Positions 8,220-14,374 of a DNA stretch of 28,269 bases are shown one piece after another (position 1 is the first letter of the stretch; each line of letters starts with the position of its first letter). A program made the translations under genes and the position numbers. The stretch covers positions 1 through 28,269 of IMG/VR virus record IMGVR_UViG_3300032304_001272; one strand, 5' to 3'. A model generated the notes under the pieces. That model worked only from the letters and a program-made list of their open reading frames with translations, was not told where the DNA came from and did not search any database. Source of the stretch: a virus.

Positions 8220-8458
8220 ATGAACGTTATATGATTGTTACCTATATCAAAAAACCCAACGGTATGTGGGATGAGGTAACTGAATTCAAAAACAAAATTA
8301 AAACAAAACATATTCAATCTGCTAAAGTTGTTTTAGATTTTAAAGAAAAGAAATGTGTAGTAAACAGCCTTAATCGAGAAGCGAGTTATGAAGATATGAT
8401 TGAATTTTATAAAAGAATGTTGGGGGATCGTTTGACCCCCCACCTCCCTGAAGATTAA
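8216..8458 (+). CDS. Small hypothetical protein
   Basis: The 80-residue product starts with an ATGA overlap on the DUF2452-like gene. It is a short alpha/beta protein (RYMIVTYIKKPNGMWDEV, then a Lys-rich stretch) without recognisable motifs. The pattern could fit a small fold with beta strands up to residue 55 and a C-terminal helix YEDMIEFYKRML. Its 3' end converges on, and overlaps by four bases, the minus-strand phoH-like gene. Function is unknown. Confidence 0.55.
   Translation: MNERYMIVTYIKKPNGMWDEVTEFKNKIKTKHIQSAKVVLDFKEKKCVVNSLNREASYEDMIEFYKRMLGDRLTPHLPED
8422..8440. terminator. Possible bidirectional hairpin at convergent gene ends
   Basis: GGGGG-a-TC, loop GTTT, GA-CCCCC forms a seven-pair stem with one bulged A. 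It lies just before the stop of the plus-strand gene and just beyond the stop of the minus-strand phoH-like gene. No T tract follows on either strand, so it may slow RNA decay or serve as a weak terminator. Confidence 0.35.
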
Positions 8459-9195
8459 GAATCGCCGTAGATTGCTAGTATTTCTTTAACAGCTTCATGT
8501 CTTTCGACATCTTGCACGTCAAACTTTACCAGATCCACATATCTATTATTTTCAAAATTATTGAACAATTGTAAAAACTCTAGTAGTCCGTTACCGCTAG
8601 GGCGATCTGCTTGTTGTAAATCTCCTGTCACAACCATCTTCGAATTATGCCCTAACCGTGTCAGCAACATTTTCATCTGACTAGGTGTGGCATTTTGCAT
8701 TTCGTCGGCGATCACTACAGAATTTTTAAAAGTTCTACCTCGCATGTATGCCAAAGGACTGGTTTCTATCACCCCCTCTTTTACAAAATTTTCTATTTCT
8801 CTGGCATTGAAGTTTTCACTAAGAACATCAAAAATCGGTTTGGTCCAGGGAGCCATTTTTTCGTTTAGGTCCCCGGGCAAGAATCCGTGTTGCTCGTCAA
8901 CACTCACAGCAGGTCGAGTAATTATGATTTTATCTGCAGATCCGTATTTGAGTTGATCAACCGCCCACTGTACAGCCAACATGGTTTTACCCGTACCGGC
9001 TGGGCCGATAGCGAATACAATCATTTTGTTGGGATCGTTTAGTTTAAGTAGATAAGTCTCTTGACTTAGACTCTTGGGATAAATCTGTACTCTTCTGCGT
9101 TTCTCATTTAATCTATGATCAATATTTATTACGTTGTTGGGAAATCGTGGATCATATTGCTCTTTTTGCTGAACTTGCACTCTTTTTCGCTTCAT
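8455..9195 (-). CDS. phoH: PhoH-like ATPase
   Basis: The 246-residue protein has Walker A GPAGTGKT (64-71), the PhoH signature ITRPAVSVDEQHGFLPGDL (about 92-110) with NEKMAPW following, and Walker B VVIADEMQN (160-168). It ends with a sensor region (MVVTGDLQQADRP) and a C-terminal helix. The length is typical of phage PhoH. A clear AGGAGGG ribosome binding site precedes the ATG. It is the only minus-strand gene in the window. PhoH is widespread in marine phages. The host protein is phosphate-starvation induced, but the phage role is unsettled (RNA metabolism or stress are proposals). A structured leader lies upstream at 9223-9254. Confidence 0.9.
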   Translation of the reverse strand: MKRKRVQVQQKEQYDPRFPNNVINIDHRLNEKRRRVQIYPKSLSQETYLLKLNDPNKMIVFAIGPAGTGKTMLAVQWAVDQLKYGSADKIIITRPAVSVDEQHGFLPGDLNEKMAPWTKPIFDVLSENFNAREIENFVKEGVIETSPLAYMRGRTFKNSVVIADEMQNATPSQMKMLLTRLGHNSKMVVTGDLQQADRPSGNGLLEFLQLFNNFENNRYVDLVKFDVQDVERHEAVKEILAIYGDS

Positions 9196-9222
9196 ATAAG
9201 GTTAGCCCTCCTGTAAGTGTTA

Positions 9223-9254
9223 GGCACGGACCTCAAACCGTAGTGTCCGTAGCC
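9223..9254 (-). other. Stem-loop in phoH leader
   Basis: GGC-ACGGAC pairs with GTCCGT-a-GCC, giving nine pairs with one bulged A and a 13-base loop. It lies 28 to 59 bases upstream of the phoH ATG, read on the minus strand. No T tract follows, so it does not look like an intrinsic terminator. The loop contains GGUU, which could pair with AACC between the ribosome binding site and the ATG. It could be an RNA regulatory element or a stabilising hairpin; the class is not recognised. Confidence 0.45.
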
Positions 9255-9313
9255 GAACACAAAACTATTTAACATCTGGTTGAAAAAGTAATGTGTTATG
9301 TTTGTATTTTGAC

Positions 9314-9321
9314 GATAAATA
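9314..9321 (+). promoter_or_regulatory. T4-type late promoter (GATAAATA)
   Basis: The sequence GACGATAAATA lies 15 bases upstream of the ATG at 9336, in an intergenic region. It matches seven of eight positions of the T4 late -10 consensus TATAAATA. The same ten-base core precedes the gene at 17779. The transcript would have a very short leader. A weaker TTGAAA with 17-bp spacing to TGTATT lies at about 9280-9308. Confidence 0.45.
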
Positions 9322-9335
9322 CAAAGGGAGATATT

Positions 9336-9869
9336 ATGGCAGACATCAAAGACATTATCAGCAATATTGAACAGATCTACGGGTCTAACAACAGTCTTAA
9401 CCTTCTCAAGGACTTTGAAAGGGTCATTGACGAATTAGATGTATATGTGTACGATAACTGGATCGACGGCGAGCTAGTAGATGGCCCGAGAGAAAGCAGA
9501 TACCACGTTGAATGCACATTTATGTGGCCAAAAGAACAACTTCCTGAACCCAAGGGCGGCAAACGATTGTTAGAATACGGGTGCAGAGTACAGGTAGCGG
9601 AAAGTCAAATAGCTAAAGTTAGAAAGATCAAAACAGCCGACGATATTCGTCCAGGTACACGCAAGGGCAAGATAGATCACAAAGATATATGGATGATCAA
9701 GATAGCAATGCCTAAGAAACTGATGAGTGACATTAATAGAGGCTACACAGAACTTGATAAAAATAAAATCGAAGATATTGTTAACGCCAACAGCATTAAC
9801 ATGACAATTGATCCGGCAGAACAACAAACACAGGAAATGGCAAATGCAGAACAACCAGCAGCTCAGTGA
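9336..9869 (+). CDS. Hypothetical protein of T4-like phage type, possible structural
   Basis: This gene has 177 residues. The ATG at 9336 is chosen because an AAAGGGAG ribosome binding site sits at the right distance and a late-promoter-like motif lies just upstream; an in-frame ATG at 9291 would place the promoter inside the gene. The protein has a helical start, a middle with YDNWIDGELVDGP and FMWPKEQLPEPKGG, and a C-terminal Gln/Ala-rich tail. No enzyme motif is seen. It is coupled to the next gene by a 26-base overlap. A late gene role is inferred from the promoter. Confidence 0.6.
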   Translation: MADIKDIISNIEQIYGSNNSLNLLKDFERVIDELDVYVYDNWIDGELVDGPRESRYHVECTFMWPKEQLPEPKGGKRLLEYGCRVQVAESQIAKVRKIKTADDIRPGTRKGKIDHKDIWMIKIAMPKKLMSDINRGYTELDKNKIEDIVNANSINMTIDPAEQQTQEMANAEQPAAQ

Positions 9870-10587
9870 AGGTTTGAGAGCCAAGGATCTCAAAGAAATG
9901 GTCTATGACACATTTGAAGTTGATGCCTTTAGATCAAAGATGGGAGAGGATCAAGATGTTTGCGTGGTCAGCTTCAAGGTCAAAGATCGCTCGCCGGCCA
10001 AGGATCTCATGGAATTTATCGAAAAAGGTTATAACTTTGTCTTAGATGCAGATGTGAGTTCTGGAGAAAACAAAGACGGTGAGTATTCTGTGTTTGTAGA
10101 AATTTCTCGCAGCGATAAACTAGCAGAGCATATCGAAGAACTAACCTACGGTGTGAAAAAACTCACAGGTATAGATTCATTTAAATTCAAATACTATAAA
10201 CAATCTGCAATACACGAAGCTACCAAAGATAAATTTAATGAAAAAATTCCGTCTAGTGTAGGAGAATACAAACGTTTCATAGATCGAACAAAAACTGAAG
10301 ATATCAAACAATTCTTCAGCAAGACACTTATGGACGACCTTACGCTGAACGGCAATATCATAACCATACACAAACCTTTTGATAAAAAAGTACAGTTAAA
10401 AATGGTCAAAGATTCCGATACTGAATCTGTGCTTGAAGGCATAGACGATGGATATTCTGTCGATCAAGCTGCGACCAGTGAAGTGTTTTGGCTGACAAAG
10501 GTTTTAGGAGATTATGGTATTAATAAGATTGGAGACAATTTTGTTTTCAGTAATGGCAATCGTTCTATGTTACTAAAGAGGATATAA
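9844..10587 (+). CDS. Hypothetical protein paired with 9336 gene
   Basis: The 247-residue product is given the ATG at 9844 (MQNNQQLSEGLRAKDLKEMV), with AGGA nine bases upstream. A more distant in-frame ATG at 9808 lies deeper in the previous gene and has no good site. The protein is mixed alpha/beta, acidic and Lys-rich, with YKRFIDRTKTEDIKQFF in the middle and a C-terminal helix-strand portion (VFWLTKVLGDYGINKIGDNF). No catalytic motif or membrane segment is visible. It lies between the 9336 gene and the lysis cassette and may be a virion protein. Function is unknown. Confidence 0.6.
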   Translation: MQNNQQLSEGLRAKDLKEMVYDTFEVDAFRSKMGEDQDVCVVSFKVKDRSPAKDLMEFIEKGYNFVLDADVSSGENKDGEYSVFVEISRSDKLAEHIEELTYGVKKLTGIDSFKFKYYKQSAIHEATKDKFNEKIPSSVGEYKRFIDRTKTEDIKQFFSKTLMDDLTLNGNIITIHKPFDKKVQLKMVKDSDTESVLEGIDDGYSVDQAATSEVFWLTKVLGDYGINKIGDNFVFSNGNRSMLLKRI

Positions 10588-10589
10588 AA

Positions 10590-11219
10590 ATGAGCTTTAC
10601 ATTTAACTTTGATAAAAACCAACTGAAAGAGATGATCCCGCGCAATCCCTATGTGAATCAATGGTACGACGCGATATCAGAGATACTACCGGAATACGGC
10701 ATCAACACTCCACAGCGTGTGGCTGCTTTCTTAGCACAGTGCGCTCACGAAAGCGGTGGGTTTGTATTCTTAAAAGAGAATCTCAACTACAAGGCTCCTA
10801 GTCTAAGAAAAGTATTTCCCAAATACTTTCAAGACGACGCCACAGCAGCAGCCTATGCTAACAAGCCAGAAAAAATTGCCAACAGAGTCTATGCTAACCG
10901 CATGGGTAACGGCGATGAGTCATCAGGCGATGGTTGGCGTTATTGCGGACGTGGATTGATTCAGCTCACAGGCAAAGACAACTATACATTCTTTGCAGCA
11001 TCTCTAGACATACCTGTTGAAGAGGCGGCAGAGTATCTTCAGACATTTGAAGGTGCTGTACAAAGTGCCTGCTTCTTCTGGGAACAGAACAATCTCAACC
11101 AATGGGCAGACAAGGGCGATATCCTTACGCTGACCAAACGCATCAACGGTGGAACCATCGGCCTAGAAGATAGAATCAAACACTACGAACACGCTCTGCA
11201 TATCTTTGGAGCACATTGA
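10590..11219 (+). CDS. GH19 chitinase-fold endolysin
   Basis: The 209-residue protein is a single glycoside hydrolase family 19 domain without signal peptide. Key features are AQCAHESGGF with the likely catalytic Glu at 54, NRMGNGDESSGDGWRY with a second acidic candidate at E110, and the family motif YCGRGLIQLTGKDNY (118-132). GH19 proteins of this length are common phage endolysins that cut the glycan strands of peptidoglycan. It is followed immediately by spanin-like and holin genes, which supports a lysis role. It would need the holin to reach the cell wall. Confidence 0.88.
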   Translation: MSFTFNFDKNQLKEMIPRNPYVNQWYDAISEILPEYGINTPQRVAAFLAQCAHESGGFVFLKENLNYKAPSLRKVFPKYFQDDATAAAYANKPEKIANRVYANRMGNGDESSGDGWRYCGRGLIQLTGKDNYTFFAASLDIPVEEAAEYLQTFEGAVQSACFFWEQNNLNQWADKGDILTLTKRINGGTIGLEDRIKHYEHALHIFGAH

Positions 11220-11689
11220 TCGTGTGGCAATTTCAGTGGATGCTTAGTTTAATCCCCGACAGTTTATTTGTTTGGGTTACCTATATTCTCATGATCCTAG
11301 GAGCTGGGCTATATGTGGCCAGCAAACTGGTCACATGGATTCCTCTAATGCGCCAATACAAACTGCCTGCAGAATTAGTAGGCATTGTGATTTTAATGAT
11401 GGGCATATATGTGTTCGGTGGGTACGGTGTTGAGATGTCGTGGCGAGACAAAGTTCGAGAATTAGAAGAAAAAGTCAAGGCAGCTGAAACTAAGAGCCAA
11501 GAAGTCAAGGTTGAAATACAGAAAAAAATCATATACAAAACCAAGATAGTCAAACAGAAAGAAACCGTGTATGTAGATCGCATCAAAGAAATAGCCAAAG
11601 AAGTAGATGCTAAATGCGAAGTTGATCCTAGAGTTATTGAAGAACTCAACAAGGCATCTGAAGATCCGTTCAAAGGAGATGCTAAATGA
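11216..11689 (+). CDS. Inner-membrane spanin-like protein (Rz-like)
   Basis: The product has about 157 residues. The start is TTG at 11216, overlapping the endolysin stop, or GTG at 11222; neither is certain. Two hydrophobic segments (about 14-38 and 52-70) are followed by a long Lys/Glu-rich coiled coil from WRDKVRELEEKVKAAE to about residue 135 and a C-terminal DPRVIEELNKA. A membrane anchor plus periplasmic coiled coil next to a small lipoprotein gene is the plan of a two-component spanin. Having two membrane segments rather than one is unusual for an i-spanin. The pair would connect and fuse inner and outer membranes after endolysin action. Confidence 0.6.
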   Translation: MIVWQFQWMLSLIPDSLFVWVTYILMILGAGLYVASKLVTWIPLMRQYKLPAELVGIVILMMGIYVFGGYGVEMSWRDKVRELEEKVKAAETKSQEVKVEIQKKIIYKTKIVKQKETVYVDRIKEIAKEVDAKCEVDPRVIEELNKASEDPFKGDAK

Positions 11690-11952
11690 AATATCTAATT
11701 TTAGCATTTGCAGTGTTATTAACAGGATGCAGTACAACTGCTCCTGTGGTAATGAAATTCCCAGAAGTGCCAGAAGCACTGATGCAACAGTGCGACCCGT
11801 TGGACAAAATACCTGCAGATACCAAGCAACTCAGTGTTACTGCTGAAACTGTAATCAAGAACTATGGCAAATATCACGTGTGCAGGATCAAAGTAGAAGA
11901 ATGGCAGGAATGGTACCGAGCTAATAAGAAAATTTACGAATCTGTTAAATAG
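11686..11952 (+). CDS. Outer-membrane lipoprotein spanin (Rz1-like)
   Basis: This 88-residue protein has a lipoprotein signal: MKYLILAFAVLLTGC with lipobox LTGC and Cys15 as the lipidated residue. Pro-rich mature N-terminus (STTAPVVMKFPEVPEAL) and a C-terminal helix ending VEEWQEWYRANKKIYE follow. There are two further cysteines. It overlaps the upstream spanin-like gene by four bases (ATGA), as coupled spanin pairs often do. The likely role is the outer-membrane half of the spanin complex. The presence of an outer-membrane lipoprotein points to a Gram-negative host. Confidence 0.7.
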   Translation: MKYLILAFAVLLTGCSTTAPVVMKFPEVPEALMQQCDPLDKIPADTKQLSVTAETVIKNYGKYHVCRIKVEEWQEWYRANKKIYESVK

Positions 11953-11973
11953 TATTTTAATAAGGAGTGATAG

Positions 11974-12537
11974 ATGAGTGCTGTAGACACAATTCTCAAA
12001 ATGATTACCAAAGAAGCCAAAGACCCAGATGCGCCTAAGCCGCCAGCAGGATCCCGCTCAGAGAGAGAAGCAAAGATCAAAGACAAAGCTGGCATGGTTA
12101 TTTCTGTGTTTGCTCTGCTGTTAGCAGTCAATAGTTGGTACGGTGGTAAGTTATCTAGCACAGTATTAAACAATACCCTGGGTGCTAACAACAAGTGGGC
12201 GCAATATCAAGCCAAGAACGGACGCGGTGTCAGCTACGAAATTGCAGCTAAGACCACTAGTGATCCAAAATTGAAAGCAGAGTTCATGGCAGAGAAAGAA
12301 CGCATGGACAGTGACAAGAAAGAAATCATGGCTGAAGCACGAGCAATGGAAGCGACCCGTGAAGAAGCCAAGAAAGGTAGTCCTTGGATCGGATATGCCA
12401 GCACAGCATATCAACTAGCCATTGTAGTGCTGTCAGCTAGTATCTTAGCTGTGAGCATGCCTATGTTTTGGGGTAGTTTTATCGTAGCCATTGCCGGAGT
12501 ACTTTTAAGTGCTCAAGGTGTATGGTTGTTTATGTAG
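11974..12537 (+). CDS. DUF4337-like membrane protein
   Basis: The 187-residue product has a hydrophobic segment at about 38-56, then NNKWAQYQAKNGRGVSYEIA, a charged helical region (about 98-135), and two more hydrophobic segments at about 147-163 and 167-185. The order TM, 'KWAxYQAK...', charged helix, TM-TM matches the DUF4337 family as I recall it. That family has no assigned function. AAGGAG precedes the ATG. It lies between the spanin-like pair and the holin, which suggests a lysis-linked role such as an accessory membrane protein or antiholin. That is context only. Confidence 0.6.
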   Translation: MSAVDTILKMITKEAKDPDAPKPPAGSRSEREAKIKDKAGMVISVFALLLAVNSWYGGKLSSTVLNNTLGANNKWAQYQAKNGRGVSYEIAAKTTSDPKLKAEFMAEKERMDSDKKEIMAEARAMEATREEAKKGSPWIGYASTAYQLAIVVLSASILAVSMPMFWGSFIVAIAGVLLSAQGVWLFM

Positions 12538-12556
12538 ATTATAATAGGAGCGACAA

Positions 12557-13039
12557 ATGAGCGAAGAAGTCAAAAGCGAAAGCGAAAAGAAAAAAGAAGA
12601 TTGGATGAACAGCAAATGGCGTCCAATGATGGGTTGGATGTATATGGTAGTGTGTATGTTTGACATGATAGTATTTCCGATATTATGGAGTCTATTACAA
12701 ACAGTAACTCACACTCCTATCACTCAATGGAATCCGTTAACACTACAAGGTGCTGGACTATTCCACATCGCGATGGGTGCGGTACTTGGTATTGCAGCAT
12801 TTGGTCGCACACAAGAAAAACTAAATGGAGCAAACAATGGCGGACTCAACACAGCCCCAACAAGCCCACCTGCAACAAGCTTTGGTAGCAGTCCAACAGT
12901 TGGAACAGGATCGTTTGGAACGGCGTCGGCAGCAAGCATTGGCGGAAGCAGCTTTGGAGGCGCACCTAAATCAGCAGCGCCGGCATTCAGCAGCTCAGGT
13001 AAACCCATGCCAGTCCAACCCGAACAACCAGAACTATAA
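12557..13039 (+). CDS. Holin, 3TM GTA-type
   Basis: This 160-residue protein has an N-terminal charged tail, then NSKWRPMMGWMYMVVCMFDM with a hydrophobic run to about residue 48 and a second segment at about 62-82 (LQGAGLFHIAMGAVLGIAAF). GRTQEK closes the conserved part. This matches the 'holin of 3TMs, for gene-transfer release' family. Residues 92-160 are a Gly/Ser/Ala/Pro-rich tail ending QPEQPEL. TAGGAG lies upstream of the ATG. The expected role is to open the inner membrane for the GH19 endolysin. The low-complexity tail region is also open in a second frame (12837-13049), described separately. Confidence 0.75.
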   Translation: MSEEVKSESEKKKEDWMNSKWRPMMGWMYMVVCMFDMIVFPILWSLLQTVTHTPITQWNPLTLQGAGLFHIAMGAVLGIAAFGRTQEKLNGANNGGLNTAPTSPPATSFGSSPTVGTGSFGTASAASIGGSSFGGAPKSAAPAFSSSGKPMPVQPEQPEL

Positions 13040-13049
13040 GGATAAATGA
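12837..13049 (+). CDS. Possible overlapping coiled-coil ORF inside holin 3' end
   Basis: An open frame of 70 residues runs in another frame across the holin's low-complexity tail. Its translation is a Gln/Ala/Glu/Arg-rich amphipathic helix (LQQALVAVQQLEQDRLERRR and onward), and the C-terminus is polar. GGAG lies five bases before the ATG. Its TGA at 13047-13049 overlaps the ATG of the next mini-gene at 13046 (ATGA), the same coupling used by real gene pairs here. Against it, the holin frame ends in a plausible QPEQPEL tail, and Ser/Gly/Ala-rich DNA can give false helical frames. Dual coding is possible, not shown. Confidence 0.3.
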   Translation: MADSTQPQQAHLQQALVAVQQLEQDRLERRRQQALAEAALEAHLNQQRRHSAAQVNPCQSNPNNQNYKDK

Positions 13050-13174
13050 ATATGTTAGATATCGTATTATGGATAGCAGTAGGTGCATTTGTAGGATGGA
13101 ATTTTCCACAGCCCTTCTGGGCCAAGGCCATGCAAGAAAAACTACAGGCCATGTTGGCTAAAAAGGTAGCTTAA
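13046..13174 (+). CDS. Small membrane protein (42 residues)
   Basis: The ATG has AAGGA seven bases upstream in the holin stop region. The 42-residue product MNMLDIVLWIAVGAFVGWNF continues with PQPFWAKAMQEKLQAML and a basic end. It has one hydrophobic segment (residues 4-18) and an amphipathic cytoplasmic-type tail. Position after the holin suggests a lysis-associated small membrane protein, but function is unknown. Confidence 0.5.
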   Translation: MNMLDIVLWIAVGAFVGWNFPQPFWAKAMQEKLQAMLAKKVA

Positions 13175-13175
13175 T

Positions 13176-13226
13176 ATGATTGCACAAGAACCATGTGGCC
13201 AGTGTGGCCATACTCACCCTAAATAA
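13176..13226 (+). CDS. Tiny CxxC peptide (16 residues), tentative
   Basis: ATG at 13176 begins MIAQEPCGQCGHTHPK and stops at 13226. AAAGG lies about nine bases upstream. The CxxCxHxH arrangement could bind a metal ion. An ORF this short may be chance; the well-placed ribosome binding site and the dense Cys/His content are the reasons to list it. Confidence 0.25.
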   Translation: MIAQEPCGQCGHTHPK

Positions 13227-13238
13227 CAAGGAGATACC

Positions 13239-13460
13239 ATGAAACACATTATTCTAGCACTAGGTCTAGCTTTTTCACTTGTAGGCCATAGCTATGCAGC
13301 AGATGCAGCTAAACCAGAGACCAAGAAAGTCTGTGTAGATGCACAAGGCAAAGACGGCAAACCTGTCATTGATCCCAAGACCAAAAAACCCAAACAGAAC
13401 TGCAAAGAAGTCAAAGTGCATAAAAAGCATGAAGGCACAGCAGTTCCTGTAAAAAAATAA
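13239..13460 (+). CDS. Small secreted basic protein
   Basis: The 73-residue protein has a Sec-type signal peptide: Lys2, a hydrophobic core (IILALGLAFSLVG) and likely cleavage after SYA at residue 20. The mature 53 residues are Lys-rich with two cysteines (C32 and C55) that could form a disulfide in the periplasm. AAGGAG precedes the ATG. It is the last gene before a strong terminator and follows the lysis cassette. A periplasmic role late in infection is plausible. No family is recognised. Confidence 0.6.
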   Translation: MKHIILALGLAFSLVGHSYAADAAKPETKKVCVDAQGKDGKPVIDPKTKKPKQNCKEVKVHKKHEGTAVPVKK

Positions 13461-13485
13461 TTCACACAGTAAATCTGCATTAAAT

Positions 13486-13515
13486 AAAAGGACTACTTGA
13501 CGTAGTCCTTTTTTT
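13486..13515 (+). terminator. Strong intrinsic terminator
   Basis: AAAAGGACTAC, loop TTGAC, then GTAGTCCTTTT make an 11-pair stem followed by a run of seven T (13509-13515). It ends the lysis-side gene block. It physically overlaps the -35 element of a sigma70-type promoter. Confidence 0.9.
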
Positions 13516-13525
13516 ATCATATAAT
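13497..13525 (+). promoter_or_regulatory. sigma70-type promoter embedded in terminator
   Basis: TTGACG (13497-13502) lies in the loop and 3' arm of the terminator hairpin; TATAAT lies at 13520-13525, exactly 17 bp away. Five of six -35 bases and all -10 bases match. The predicted start, about seven bases after TATAAT, coincides with the ATG at 13532 of the dnaJ-like gene. Confidence 0.75.
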
Positions 13526-13531
13526 ATAACT

Positions 13532-14374
13532 ATGGATTATTACGCAACTTTAGGTTTAAAAAGAAATGCATCGGATGCTGAAATAAAAAAAGCATATCGA
13601 GGACTAGCTATGAAACATCATCCAGATCGAGGTGGTGATGAAAAGCGATTTAAGGAAATATCACAGGCCTATGATTTTCTCAGTGACCCAGAGAAAAAAC
13701 AGATCATAGATCTAGGTGGTGATCCCAATGCACAACCAGGCATGGGTGGATTTAATCAAGGACCATTTGAATTTCATTTCAATACCGGAAATATCAACGA
13801 CATGTTTGGTAATTTTGGATTTGGTGGCTTTGGCAGACAGCCGCAGAGACGCAATCAATCGCTGTCAGTGAATGTAGAAATAAGCTTAGAAGATGTGTTG
13901 AACGGCAAAGATCTAAATGCGGAAGTTTCAATTCCCGGTAAAGCAAAAATGATCAACATACAGATACCCCCGGGCATAGAACATGGTCAACAAATAAGAT
14001 ACGAAGGAATGGGGGATCATTCTATTACCAATCTCAAACCAGGAGACCTATTGGTAAATGTGTTTGTGAAAGAACACAGTATTTTCAAAAGAGAAAATAC
14101 ATCACTGATACTAGATAAGGAACTTGATGTATGGGATGCTATTCTCGGCACATCTATAGAAATCTTGACCTTAGACAAAAAGACTTTAACTATTACTGTA
14201 CCGCCAGGCACACAACCTGACACAGTACTAAGCTGTCGTGGTGAGGGCTTACCGAATATGCGCACACGTCAGCGAGGCAATCTTTTGATTAAAATCAAAG
14301 TTGTTGTGCCTAGATTACTAAACAGCGATCAAATAGCACTGATTAAAACAATCAAACAAGGAAATGTAAAATGA
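13532..14374 (+). CDS. dnaJ: DnaJ/CbpA-like co-chaperone
   Basis: The 280-residue protein has a J domain (about 1-60, MDYYATLGLKRNASDAEIKK, HPD at 30-32), a Gly/Phe-rich linker (66-103) and two beta-rich substrate-binding domains (about 110-185 and 190-262, with IPPGIEHGQQIRYEGMGDH and VPPGTQPDTVLSCRGEGLP). The CxxCxGxG zinc-finger repeats are absent, so it is class B (CbpA-like). It would recruit host DnaK through the HPD motif. The start has no visible Shine-Dalgarno and lies where transcription is predicted to begin. It is fused in an ATGA overlap to the ClpA-like gene, which suggests one functional unit. Confidence 0.88.
   Translation: MDYYATLGLKRNASDAEIKKAYRGLAMKHHPDRGGDEKRFKEISQAYDFLSDPEKKQIIDLGGDPNAQPGMGGFNQGPFEFHFNTGNINDMFGNFGFGGFGRQPQRRNQSLSVNVEISLEDVLNGKDLNAEVSIPGKAKMINIQIPPGIEHGQQIRYEGMGDHSITNLKPGDLLVNVFVKEHSIFKRENTSLILDKELDVWDAILGTSIEILTLDKKTLTITVPPGTQPDTVLSCRGEGLPNMRTRQRGNLLIKIKVVVPRLLNSDQIALIKTIKQGNVK

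Noticed and set aside
9291-9335. Longer start for the gene at 9336
   Set aside because: The extension has no ribosome binding site and would put the late-promoter-like motif inside the coding region.
12724-13152. Minus-strand 142-residue frame opposite the holin tail
   Set aside because: It is Pro/Ala/Leu-rich antisense of a low-complexity region, and no promoter or ribosome binding site is visible.
13219-13226. CTAAATAA as a late promoter before the 13239 gene
   Set aside because: It is the end of the tiny ORF (Pro-Lys-stop), and a transcript starting from it would lose most of the ribosome binding site.
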